This document shows, piece after piece, positions 7,533-15,324 of a stretch of 17,562 bases of DNA; the stretch's first letter is position 1; each line of letters begins with the position of its first letter. This DNA is from Wukongarchaeum sp048886645 (GTDB taxonomy: Archaea; Asgardarchaeota; Wukongarchaeia; Wukongarchaeales; Wukongarchaeaceae). The notes under the pieces were generated by a model, which was given only the letters and a program-made list of their open reading frames with translations, made no database searches and was not told the origin of the DNA. The stretch lies in assembly GCA_048886645.1 (NCBI GenBank), contig JBHLKN010000035.1, positions 1 through 17,562 of the forward strand, read 5' to 3'. The translations under genes and the position numbers were made by a program.

Positions 7533-7562
7533 AAAAAACATCCCGATATACGGGTGTTTTTT
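7533..7562 (+). promoter_or_regulatory. Inverted repeat covering the ribosome site of the glycoside hydrolase gene
   Basis: AAAAAACA (7533-7540) plus CCCG (7542-7545) pair with CGGG (7551-7554) plus TGTTTTTT (7555-7562), with a bulged T at 7541 and an ATATA loop. The only plausible ribosome site, GGGTG at 7552-7556, lies in the 3' arm, and the arm ends on the first base of the TTG start. It may be an operator at the transcript start or an RNA hairpin that limits translation. Confidence 0.45.
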
Positions 7563-8869
7563 TGAAAGATGAAGTACTTGATTTAGAAATGAGGGCTAGA
7601 AGCGTCCTTTTTTCTAATTGGATAGGGCAATATACGCTTCCTGCTAAGGGATTATATCCTCATCAGTGGAGTTGGGATGCAGCGTTTATAGCGATAGGAT
7701 ATTGTCACTATGATCCGGATAAAGCGCGTAGCGAGCTGGATTCGATTTTGTCTGCCCAATGGGATAATGGCCTTGTCCCCCACATTGTATTTAATCCCGA
7801 GGCAAGTGGTTATTTCCCAGGTCTTGAGTTCTGGAAAACCGGCGAACATTCTCCTCTTGGAAAATTCACCTCAGGGATCGTTCAACCACCAGTTCACGCA
7901 ATCGCCGCCCTAAAGTACTACAAACACACGCAAGATGAGAAGTCTTTACGTCGATGGTTTTTGCCTCTCAAAAAGTGGCATCGCTACCTTTTGGAAAATC
8001 GAGATCCAGAACATTCAGGTTTTGCAACAATATATCATCCATGGGAATCCGGATTTGACAACTCTCCTAGATGGGATGACTCTATGGCTCGTTTAGAACC
8101 AAAAGATCTTCCAGATTACCAACGGGCCGATTTGGAACATGTAAGTAGTGCCGAGGAGAGACCAACACAAGAGGATTACGATAAATTCATTTATTTAGTA
8201 GAAATTCTCAAAAAATTTGATTATGACGACAAAAGAGTCTATAAAGAGATACCTTTTAAAATTAAAGATGTTGTCTTCAACACTATTCTTGTTATGGCTA
8301 ACAAGGCACTCTTAGAGCTAGCTCAGATTCTTGGAGAAGATAAGAGTGAGATCTCGGAGTGGCTTGGGCGTGAAGAGGACAGTTTTATCAAACAGTTTTG
8401 TCCAGATACTGAAGAGTCTCTCTTCTACGATTATGACTTAATAACAGGCCAGTTCATACGGAAAAGAACTATAGCCTCTCTGATACCGATTTATGCAGAT
8501 TTAATAGACAAGGCCATGATTGAAAAGACCGTAAAGTGGTTGAATCACTCGCACTTCTGTGCAACTGGTGGGGTTTGCAAATTTCCTTTGGTCCCGAGTA
8601 CCAGTCTTGATTCGCCTTCTTTTGCTCATGTGACTTATTGGCGAGGTCCGATCTGGATTAATACCAATTGGATGATTTACCAAGGTCTTAGGTTCTATAA
8701 TTTTAATGACATTGCTAAACGAATCAGGGAGGCTATCTTATCGCTTGTAAAGGAACATGGATTTTATGAATATTATGATCCGCATGATGGAGCAGGGTTC
8801 GGGGGGGAGAACTTTTCTTGGAGCGCTTCTCTAACGATAGATCTCATAAGAAAATGTGATATCGATTAA
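7562..8869 (+). CDS. GH63-type glycoside hydrolase, mannosyl-/glucosylglycerate hydrolase-like
   Basis: A 435-residue (alpha/alpha)6-barrel glycosidase without signal peptide, so cytoplasmic. Family motifs in order: HQWSWDAAF (34-42), QPPVHA (108-113), YHPWESGFDNSPRWD (158-172), YWRGPIWINTNW (359-370), FYEYYDP (401-407) and GGENFSWSA (414-422). By analogy with GH63 mannosylglycerate/glucosylglycerate hydrolases and trehalases, Asp166 is the likely acid and Glu403 the likely base. The product may recycle compatible solutes such as mannosyl- or glucosylglycerate, but the substrate could be another alpha-linked sugar. Length fits the family. The start is TTG 7562 with GGGTG close upstream; an in-frame ATG at 7589 is an alternative but has no ribosome site. 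It is single, divergent from the small GTPase gene. Confidence 0.85.
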   Translation: MKDEVLDLEMRARSVLFSNWIGQYTLPAKGLYPHQWSWDAAFIAIGYCHYDPDKARSELDSILSAQWDNGLVPHIVFNPEASGYFPGLEFWKTGEHSPLGKFTSGIVQPPVHAIAALKYYKHTQDEKSLRRWFLPLKKWHRYLLENRDPEHSGFATIYHPWESGFDNSPRWDDSMARLEPKDLPDYQRADLEHVSSAEERPTQEDYDKFIYLVEILKKFDYDDKRVYKEIPFKIKDVVFNTILVMANKALLELAQILGEDKSEISEWLGREEDSFIKQFCPDTEESLFYDYDLITGQFIRKRTIASLIPIYADLIDKAMIEKTVKWLNHSHFCATGGVCKFPLVPSTSLDSPSFAHVTYWRGPIWINTNWMIYQGLRFYNFNDIAKRIREAILSLVKEHGFYEYYDPHDGAGFGGENFSWSASLTIDLIRKCDID

Positions 8870-8945
8870 ACATAGCTTGGAGATTGTATTTTAAGTCCTA
8901 TTAAAACAATACTTGACGATATGACACCAGAGCGAATTTTTAAGT

Positions 8946-8978
8946 ATAATCATTGTGATTTTTTAATCATAATCATTG
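8946..8978. promoter_or_regulatory. Cluster of AATCA/TGATT half-sites upstream of the phosphoesterase gene
   Basis: Within 30 bases there are AATCA (8948), TGATT (8956), AATCA (8965) and AATCA (8971). They form AATCA-N3-TGATT and TGATT-N4-AATCA inverted pairs and a direct repeat of ATAATCATTG (8946-8955, 8969-8978). The cluster lies just upstream of a TATA-like TTATAATA (8983-8990). The arrangement resembles an operator for a helix-turn-helix regulator. Confidence 0.35.
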
Positions 8979-8980
8979 GC

Positions 8981-8993
8981 GGTTATAATAAAC
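8981..8993 (+). promoter_or_regulatory. TATA-like box for the metallophosphoesterase-yjbQ unit
   Basis: GGTTATAATAAAC would place the transcript start near 9010, just ahead of GGTGG at 9016-9020, which serves as the ribosome site for the TTG start at 9031. Confidence 0.4.
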
Positions 8994-9030
8994 TAAGTGG
9001 TCTGAGTGGTTAAAAGGTGGAAGGCTTATT

Positions 9031-9732
9031 TTGAGGATAGCAGTTATAAGCGATATACATTCTAATCTTCATGCTCTTTGTGCTGTTTTAGCGGAGATGA
9101 GAAAGGCGAAGGTGGATGGAGTATTATGTTGTGGCGATATTGTAGGATATGGGTCATATCCCAATGAATGTATTGAGATGATTGAAAATATTACCGTGGG
9201 AGTGTTACAAGGAAATCACGATCGTGCGATAATAACATCTGACTATTATGGGTTTAATCCTATGGCCACGGAAGCACTTTTATGGACTGAAAAAGTCCTT
9301 ACAAAAGAATCATTGGACTGGTTGGAATCATTACCCTACGTCAGGGTAGAAGTAGAGATGGGAGGGATAAATTTTACAGTGGCTCATGGTTCACCCCTTG
9401 ACCCTGATGAATATATTTTTCCTAGTGAACGCCCTCCAAGGCGTCTCGAACTATACCTTGCACAGATGGAATCAGATTTTATACTGATAGGGCATACACA
9501 TATCCCATACGTATGGCAGTGTGAGCATGGAATTATTTTAAATCCTGGCGCAGTCGGGCAACCAAGGGATTTTGATCCAAGGGCAAGTTTCGCTTTAATC
9601 GATAAAGAAGAAGATAACAAAGTTAAAATTGACATAGTACGGGTTGATTACGATATTCAGGCTGCTGCAAGGGCAATAATTGAGAAAGAGCTTCCAGAAT
9701 TTTTAGCCAAGCGTTTATTCCTAGGCGAATAA
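9031..9732 (+). CDS. Calcineurin-like metallophosphoesterase (YfcE/MJ0936-like)
   Basis: A 233-residue two-metal phosphoesterase with the full motif set: DIHSN (Asp8, His10), CGDIVGYG (Asp36), GNHD (Asn62, His63), AHGSP (His119) and GHTH (His155, His157). These residues bind two Mn/Fe/Ni-type ions in the known family, whose members hydrolyse phosphodiesters or phosphomonoesters in vitro. The sequence is closest in layout to the short cytoplasmic proteins of the YfcE/MJ0936 type, with no added domain; the physiological substrate is not predictable. The TTG at 9031 is supported by GGTGG ten bases upstream. It ends 22 bp before a YjbQ gene on the same strand, so the two are probably cotranscribed. 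It is distinct from the Mre11 nuclease encoded further right. Confidence 0.9.
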   Translation: MRIAVISDIHSNLHALCAVLAEMRKAKVDGVLCCGDIVGYGSYPNECIEMIENITVGVLQGNHDRAIITSDYYGFNPMATEALLWTEKVLTKESLDWLESLPYVRVEVEMGGINFTVAHGSPLDPDEYIFPSERPPRRLELYLAQMESDFILIGHTHIPYVWQCEHGIILNPGAVGQPRDFDPRASFALIDKEEDNKVKIDIVRVDYDIQAAARAIIEKELPEFLAKRLFLGE

Positions 9733-9754
9733 TTCCATTAAAGAGGCGATTTAA

Positions 9755-10159
9755 GTGTTTTATTTAGAGAGTTTTCATGTGAAAACAACAAAAGAGGAAA
9801 TAGTGGATGTTACACGAAATGTGGGAGAGATAGTTTCAAAATCAGGAGTTAAAAATGGGCTAGTTGTTGTGTATACACCCCATACTACAGCTTCCTTAAT
9901 TATTAACGAGAATGAAAAAGGGCTTGTTGATGATATAAGAGAGACGCTTGCGAAAATAGTGCCAAGGTCAGCGGGATATAAACATGATAGAATTGATAAT
10001 AATGCTCATAGCCATATTAAAGCTGTAATAGTTGGAAACAGCAGAGTTATCCCATTAGTTGATAAGAAATTGGTTTTAGGTACGTGGGAACACGTTTTTT
10101 TAGCAGATTTCGATCCCCCAAGAACAAGAACTGTTAACGTCTTAATTTTTGGAGAATAA
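9755..10159 (+). CDS. yjbQ: YjbQ/UPF0047 family protein
   Basis: A 134-residue protein covering the whole UPF0047 family: VYTPHTTASLIINENE (about 44-59), GYKHDRIDNNAHSHIKA (about 73-89) and the LGTWEHVFLADFDPPRTRTV segment near the C-terminus. The conserved His and acidic residues of the TPHTT...NAHSH...WEH pattern are all present. Family members form trimers and some show weak thiamine-phosphate-synthase activity, which may be secondary; the true role is not settled. The GTG start at 9755 is chosen because GAGGCGA lies just upstream and the gap to the preceding stop is 22 bp. It converges on rad50 with only ten bases between the two stop codons. Confidence 0.92.
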   Translation: MFYLESFHVKTTKEEIVDVTRNVGEIVSKSGVKNGLVVVYTPHTTASLIINENEKGLVDDIRETLAKIVPRSAGYKHDRIDNNAHSHIKAVIVGNSRVIPLVDKKLVLGTWEHVFLADFDPPRTRTVNVLIFGE

Positions 10160-10169
10160 CAATTGTAAG

Positions 10170-12347
10170 TTAGGATTCTATATGTATTGATGATCCATTT
10201 CCTGTTTTTTCTATGGTTAAGATAGTTTCTGCTGCGTTTGCGAATGTGGGGTCGTGAGTAACGACTATTAATTGGGGTACTGATTTTAGGTAGGATAAGA
10301 CGTCTACAAGTTCTATTCTGTGCTCTTGGTCTAGATGTACTGTTGGTTCATCTAATATCAAGAGGTCTTGCCGACCGATAACTTCTGCTACTCCTAATCT
10401 TAAAGCTAAGCAAGCGATAATTTGTTCACCGCCACTGAGAAGACGAATGTCTGTAGGAATACCGTATCGATAGCATTGAATATCGTAGTCAGATGTTAAT
10501 TTTAATTGGTCAAATTCTGGAGTGTTTATTAGCTCTTTGAATGTTTTTGTTGCTTCTTCACTTATACTTTCAACTAAGGCGTCCCTTATCACTGGTTGGA
10601 TATCTCTGAAAAGGTTGCGGAGGGTATCTGTTAATTGCAACTTTTGTTTTTCTACAGAAAGTTTTTCTTCTTTTTCTCTTAGTTCTTGTTCTTTTTTATT
10701 AATAGTTTCAAGCTGGTTTTCGAATTCTGGTATTAACTTGTTTTCAGAGAGATCAATGCTGGTTTCGAGTTTAGCTTTTTGGTTTTCTTGTTTTTTTACT
10801 TCATCTTCAAGATGTTTAAAAGCGACAGCATCGAAAGAGCTATTTAACTCTTGGAATCGTTCATCTACTGATTTAAATAGATCTTTTTCTGATTTTAGCT
10901 TTTTTAAAACGTTTTCTAATTCTTTGTGGATGGTTTTTCCCGTTTCAAGTCGTTTTTGGAGATTTCTCATATTTTTTATATCTTTTGATAATTTTTGCTT
11001 TTCTTCTTTGAAATTTTTATGAAAGTTTTCCTTTTTTTCTTTGGATTCTATTTCTATTTTAGATACATGTTTTTCAAAGCTTTTGGAGATCATGGTCTCT
11101 TTTTCTTCGAGTTTACGAAGGATTTTTTCAAGAGAGTCTTTTTCAGTTTTTATTTCAGAATATTTCTTTTCGTTTTCTAAGAGGATTTTTTCGACATGTT
11201 GAGGGGTTAATTTTTGTTGACATGTAGGGCAAGTTGTTTCTTCTTTTAGGGAGGAGAGGGATTTTTTTTGGTCTTCTAAAGCTTCTAAATTTGCTGTAAA
11301 TCCTCCTATTTTACGTTTAAGTAAATCTTTTTCTCCCCTTAGTTCTTGTAAAGATTTTTGAGTTTCTTCTGCTAAAGTTTTAACAGTTTTTTGTTTTTCA
11401 TCGTCAATTTTTTCTGTTTTGACTTTTAAATCGTTTTCAATGGTTTCGAGATGTTTTTCAAGATCGTTTATTTTTTCTTCTACCTCCCCTAAACTCTTTA
11501 TTTTTTCTGCCCATTTTTCCCCTAAATCTTTTTCTAATGTGGTTTTAAAGCGTTTTTCGTCGTTATTTAAGTTTTTCAGAGATTCTTCAATCTTTTCTCT
11601 TTCCGTGCTTACTTTTATAAGGTCGTCTTTAATCTTTTTTTTCTCGTCATAATCTTTACTTAACTGTTTAAGGCTTTTTTCTAAGTTTTGAAGTGATTCT
11701 TTATTCTTTTTAACTTCTGTCTTTTCTTTTTGTAATTTTTCTTGGATAAGGGATTTTTTGTCGACTTCTTCTTTTAGCATTTTGATTTCATCTTCTAATC
11801 TTTTAATCCTACCCCTAATTTCTTTCATTATCTCCCTGCTCTTTTCCCAAGCATTTTCGTAAATTTGAAGACCTAATAGGCGATCTAAAAGTTTTTTTCG
11901 CTCACTAGGCGCTTGGAAAGCTATTTGCGCTATTTCGCCTTGTCCCACATAAACAGCGTTCCTGAAAATGTTTTCTGTAGTAGAAAGTATTTTTTCTACT
12001 TCGATAAGCACAGAAGTAGGATTATTTGCGATAATGTTCCCTAAACTATCCTTCATAAAAGCTTCATGATTTACGCTATTTCTGTCCATTATAAGAGATC
12101 TTTTAACGGTATAATCTCCTTTTTGAGAACTGAAAGATACTTCGATGGTAGCTTTTTTTGCTCCTTGTCGTATAAGCTCGATGTTTTTTCTATCACTTTT
12201 ACCGAAAAGGCCAAAATGTATTGCTTCTAACAAAGTAGTTTTCCCTGCCCCGTTTTGTCCTATAATCATTATTCTACCCATAGGCAGTCCTATTTGTTGT
12301 TCGGCATAGGATTTAAAATTAACAAGTTTGACGTTTTTTATAACCAT
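10170..12347 (-). CDS. rad50: Rad50 ATPase of the Mre11-Rad50 complex
   Basis: This is an SMC-like ATPase for double-strand-break repair. Counting from the ATG at 12353 (727 codons): Walker A GQNGAGKTT at 32-40, Q-loop VGQGE at 136-140, coiled coil about 165-590, zinc hook CPTC at 375-378, signature LSGGE at 639-643, Walker B LLILDEP at 664-670 and H-loop VVTHD with His700. The coiled coil is rich in Lys/Glu and shorter than in better-known archaeal Rad50s (total about 850-900 residues). Two hooks join through zinc to tether DNA ends. The ATG at 12353 directly abuts its GGGGG, whereas the ATG two codons later (12347) has it six bases upstream, so I prefer 12347. The gene follows mre11 closely, as usual for this complex. 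Confidence 0.96.
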   Translation of the reverse strand: MVIKNVKLVNFKSYAEQQIGLPMGRIMIIGQNGAGKTTLLEAIHFGLFGKSDRKNIELIRQGAKKATIEVSFSSQKGDYTVKRSLIMDRNSVNHEAFMKDSLGNIIANNPTSVLIEVEKILSTTENIFRNAVYVGQGEIAQIAFQAPSERKKLLDRLLGLQIYENAWEKSREIMKEIRGRIKRLEDEIKMLKEEVDKKSLIQEKLQKEKTEVKKNKESLQNLEKSLKQLSKDYDEKKKIKDDLIKVSTEREKIEESLKNLNNDEKRFKTTLEKDLGEKWAEKIKSLGEVEEKINDLEKHLETIENDLKVKTEKIDDEKQKTVKTLAEETQKSLQELRGEKDLLKRKIGGFTANLEALEDQKKSLSSLKEETTCPTCQQKLTPQHVEKILLENEKKYSEIKTEKDSLEKILRKLEEKETMISKSFEKHVSKIEIESKEKKENFHKNFKEEKQKLSKDIKNMRNLQKRLETGKTIHKELENVLKKLKSEKDLFKSVDERFQELNSSFDAVAFKHLEDEVKKQENQKAKLETSIDLSENKLIPEFENQLETINKKEQELREKEEKLSVEKQKLQLTDTLRNLFRDIQPVIRDALVESISEEATKTFKELINTPEFDQLKLTSDYDIQCYRYGIPTDIRLLSGGEQIIACLALRLGVAEVIGRQDLLILDEPTVHLDQEHRIELVDVLSYLKSVPQLIVVTHDPTFANAAETILTIEKTGNGSSIHIES

Positions 12348-12361
12348 TTTCATCCCCCTGT

Positions 12362-13672
12362 TTAGTCGGTGAAGAAGTCGTCAAGAACTCTTTTTTTAGC
12401 TGATTTTTCAGTAATTTTAGTGGTTTTTTCAGATGACTGGGGCTTTAAAGCTTCTTTTTCCTTAAAATCCTTTGAAATTTCAACTTTTTCAGGAATTTGC
12501 TGGACTTTATGTTTAATTTTTTCCCTTTTTTGGAAGAAGTCATCAATGATTTTTAAAGAAAATTCAATGTCTCCTTCTTCACCAAGAGCTCTTAAAAGAA
12601 CTTGTACTAATTCGGTTTCAAGTAAGATTTCTTCTTCATTCTCTTTTCCAAGACGTTCTAACAGCAGTTTTTTTATTGCTTCTTGAGGATCTGCTGCTTT
12701 TATCGGCATAGTTTTGCTTTCTAATGAATTTCGAATCTCTACAACGTAAAAAGCTTGTTTAATTAAACCTATGAGTTGAGCGGTAGATATTTGTTCTTTC
12801 TTTCCTTGAGCTAAGCGACCAGTAAATTCGAATCGAAGCATTGCATCTTTTATATCATTTTCTTTGATTATTACTCCCATTTTTCTTTGGGCTTCATTTA
12901 AATCTACGGTTCCAAGATCTACTTTAATATCTTTTTTTAATCTTACAGGAATTTCAATAAACTCTGTGTTGAATTTTGAATTTTTAACTTCAACAAAGTA
13001 AAAGCCTCGGGAGTTTTTCCATTCCCGAGCGTCCATGTGTTCTGTTGCCCCAGGACAGTATAGGTTATGTTTTGGCAACTCCCACTGGTTGTGGTAATGA
13101 CCTAAAGCTATATAATTAAATGATAAATTTGCCATGGTGTAAAGATCGATTTCATGAAAAGGCATTTGTCCTTCGATTAGGGCGTGTAAGGCTAAAATTT
13201 CTAACCGTTCTTCTCCAGCTTCTTTTTTATGGTTTTCAAGTACTTCTAACAACCTTTTTTTAGCCCTTATACCATAGTAGCCTACACCCCAAATCCTTAA
13301 AGGATCATGGTCAATATAAGAGTCTTTTATGTATTGGAGGTATCCTAAGTCGGATAGGAAGTCAAGGACATCCCCGCCGTATCTCTCGCTTCTTGCATAG
13401 GAGGCATCATGATTTCCACGAATAACGTAAAAGGGGATGTTGGCTTTCTTCGGCATTTCTAAAATTTTGATTGCTTGCCTTAAAGCGCCTGACGAGGGAG
13501 AATGAGAGTGAAAAAGATCTCCAGTAAAGAGAATAAAATCCACATTTCTTTCTAACGCTTTTTCTACGCTTATACGAGCAGCATTTCCGATATCAGTAAA
13601 CCGTTTAGACAAGTTATACTGAACGTAGCCTAAGTGGAAATCACTTATATGAGCAAATTTTATAGAGTTCAC
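12362..13672 (-). CDS. mre11: Mre11 nuclease of the Mre11-Rad50 complex
   Basis: A 436-residue Mn-dependent nuclease. The phosphoesterase motifs are complete: DFHLG (Asp11, His13), TGDLFH (Asp52), RGNHD (Asn87, His88), LHALIEGQ (His163) and GHYHNQ (His192, His194). The capping domain follows to about 320, then helices likely to bind the base of the Rad50 coiled coil, and a charged, low-complexity tail from about 385. The protein ends KKRVLDDFFTD, similar to a PCNA-interacting motif; another DDFF occurs at 377-380. The GTG start at 13672 is preceded by AAAGGTGTC. The gene lies 44 bp after herA and a few bases before rad50, so coexpression is expected. Its task is to trim or open DNA ends for HerA-NurA resection. 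Confidence 0.96.
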   Translation of the reverse strand: MNSIKFAHISDFHLGYVQYNLSKRFTDIGNAARISVEKALERNVDFILFTGDLFHSHSPSSGALRQAIKILEMPKKANIPFYVIRGNHDASYARSERYGGDVLDFLSDLGYLQYIKDSYIDHDPLRIWGVGYYGIRAKKRLLEVLENHKKEAGEERLEILALHALIEGQMPFHEIDLYTMANLSFNYIALGHYHNQWELPKHNLYCPGATEHMDAREWKNSRGFYFVEVKNSKFNTEFIEIPVRLKKDIKVDLGTVDLNEAQRKMGVIIKENDIKDAMLRFEFTGRLAQGKKEQISTAQLIGLIKQAFYVVEIRNSLESKTMPIKAADPQEAIKKLLLERLGKENEEEILLETELVQVLLRALGEEGDIEFSLKIIDDFFQKREKIKHKVQQIPEKVEISKDFKEKEALKPQSSEKTTKITEKSAKKRVLDDFFTD

Positions 13673-13716
13673 GCTATGACACCTTTGACAGGTACTTGAT
13701 ATTAGGTAAGGGTGTT

Positions 13717-15324
13717 TTAACCGAAAAGTTCGGAATCATCGGTCATATAGTTTGGGATTTCGGTTTTTTTGCTTTGGTTTTTTTCTTCTTCTTTGTTAGC
13801 TTTTTTCCACATGCTAATAATGTCGATGTCATCTCCGCCAAGTTCGCCTTCAAACTTATCTATTTTAACAATGGCTGGGATTTTAATTGCAGGACCTATA
13901 ACAACGGCTTCGCCAATGTTGAGGCCGGGCAAGTTTTCAAAAAGGTCTTTGCTCAGGGCTTCTGCACTTTGTTCAAGGTTCTGTTGATCAAAAGGATTAA
14001 CGATTTTCAGGATAATCATAGAGTTACATTGGCTTAGAACATCAGGATGAACTTTGCCAGGTCTTTGACTTACCATACACAATCCTACGCCAAATTTTCT
14101 GCCTTCTGCCGCTATTTTCTTTAAAGTCGAAAGGGAGTAAGCATCACCTTTTGCTGGAGCAAAATTGTGTGCTTCTTCCACTACAACTAAAACTGGAGCA
14201 GGGATTTTTTCTCCTGGAAAACTTCTACGCCATGCGATACCTCCTCTAAAGATTCGTTTAAGTAAGCGTTGAACTATTAACTGTTGGGTTCCTAGGGATA
14301 AACCTGAAACATTAACGACTGTTAATTGGTTAGGTCTTACAAGGCAAGGATTATCGGAATCATGTAGAGAGGTTTCGATTTCTAAGTCGAAGATAATAGT
14401 ATCTGTTATTTTATCCATTCGAGCTAGGAGACCTTCGGAAGATGTTGAAAACTCTTTTTTCCCTTCCTTTATTTCAAGTATCGCATTTTTTAGATGGTTG
14501 AAATCCCAGTTTCCCCCTCCAGTTTTTAGGGTTTTAACTGCGCGTTTAAGGATAGAATATTGTTTAGTTGCACTTCTAGGGACTTCAAATAGGCTTGCTA
14601 ATTCTTCTGCATCAAGATTTGATATTTTAAACCTTATAGGGCGGTATCGCTTTATTGAATCAGCTTCAGAAGCAAACACTAAAACTTTTTCATCACCAAA
14701 AACGTTCCTAGTTTGGGGATATTCTTCATGGGGGTCAATTATGAGCATAGACCCGCCGAGCGATAGGACACCTTTTGCAAGGATTGCGACTGTGTTCCCT
14801 TTGCCTCCGCCAGTGATTGCGAGGATTGCTAAATGTCGGCGCACAATTTCACCCAGATCTGTGGATACTGGGACTTCTGAATGGGCGAGAAGAGTGCCAA
14901 TTTTTATCCCGTTTTTTTGGGTGAAAAGCGGTTCAAGAACTTCTTTTGATGCTTTATAGACGTAGGATCCCGGGACAGGAGGATGTCTGGGAGCTATTAT
15001 TTTTCCCCTTTCTTCCATGTAGCCGATGATTTTTGCTTCAGCGAATATTTGTTCTCCTTCTTCTAGACCGCCAATGAGCTTTATTTTTTCCATGTCTTGT
15101 GGGTCTCTTACTAATGTTTCTGGGATTAAGAGGTTTGATAGACCTAACTCGGTTATAACGGCTAAAACGGGTTGTTTGATTGTAGGATATTGTAAGACGA
15201 CGAATTCTCCTCGTTGGAGGGGGTTATTTCGGATAGCGCTCCGGTCAATGTTAATGAGTATTTTTGCCACTGTTGTTGTGCCGACGATTACGCCTACTTT
15301 TTCTAAATAGTTTTCTTTATCCAA
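13717..15324 (-). CDS. herA: HerA DNA translocase/helicase
   Basis: A 535-residue hexameric translocase of the HerA/FtsK class that pumps DNA for NurA during end resection. An N-terminal HAS-barrel domain spans about 8-125, followed by the RecA-like core. Walker A reads ITGGGKGNT at 170-178, with Gly176 where Ser or Thr is normal. LLIIDPHEEY-like residues lie at 194-202, Walker B VLVVVEEAHNF at 378-388 (Glu383, Glu384), and a SQRPGKV segment at 419-425 with the likely sensor/finger Arg421. A flexible acidic tail (from about 508) ends in DDSELFG. The TTG start at 15324 is supported by GGAGAGATC upstream and lies inside the end of nurA (8-base overlap), implying translational coupling. Confidence 0.95.
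   Translation of the reverse strand: MDKENYLEKVGVIVGTTTVAKILINIDRSAIRNNPLQRGEFVVLQYPTIKQPVLAVITELGLSNLLIPETLVRDPQDMEKIKLIGGLEEGEQIFAEAKIIGYMEERGKIIAPRHPPVPGSYVYKASKEVLEPLFTQKNGIKIGTLLAHSEVPVSTDLGEIVRRHLAILAITGGGKGNTVAILAKGVLSLGGSMLIIDPHEEYPQTRNVFGDEKVLVFASEADSIKRYRPIRFKISNLDAEELASLFEVPRSATKQYSILKRAVKTLKTGGGNWDFNHLKNAILEIKEGKKEFSTSSEGLLARMDKITDTIIFDLEIETSLHDSDNPCLVRPNQLTVVNVSGLSLGTQQLIVQRLLKRIFRGGIAWRRSFPGEKIPAPVLVVVEEAHNFAPAKGDAYSLSTLKKIAAEGRKFGVGLCMVSQRPGKVHPDVLSQCNSMIILKIVNPFDQQNLEQSAEALSKDLFENLPGLNIGEAVVIGPAIKIPAIVKIDKFEGELGGDDIDIISMWKKANKEEEKNQSKKTEIPNYMTDDSELFG

Noticed and set aside
9031..9732. The phosphoesterase gene as a second Mre11
   Set aside because: It is half the length, lacks the capping and Rad50-binding regions, and has the YfcE-like motif spacing instead.
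10522..11652. Several rightward open frames of 60-166 codons
   Set aside because: All are antisense to the Rad50 coiled coil. The Lys/Glu codon repetition there yields long Phe/Ser-rich shadow frames with no ribosome sites.
13696..15310. Rightward open frames of up to 153 codons across herA
   Set aside because: Antisense to HerA motifs; no family resemblance and no promoter or ribosome site.
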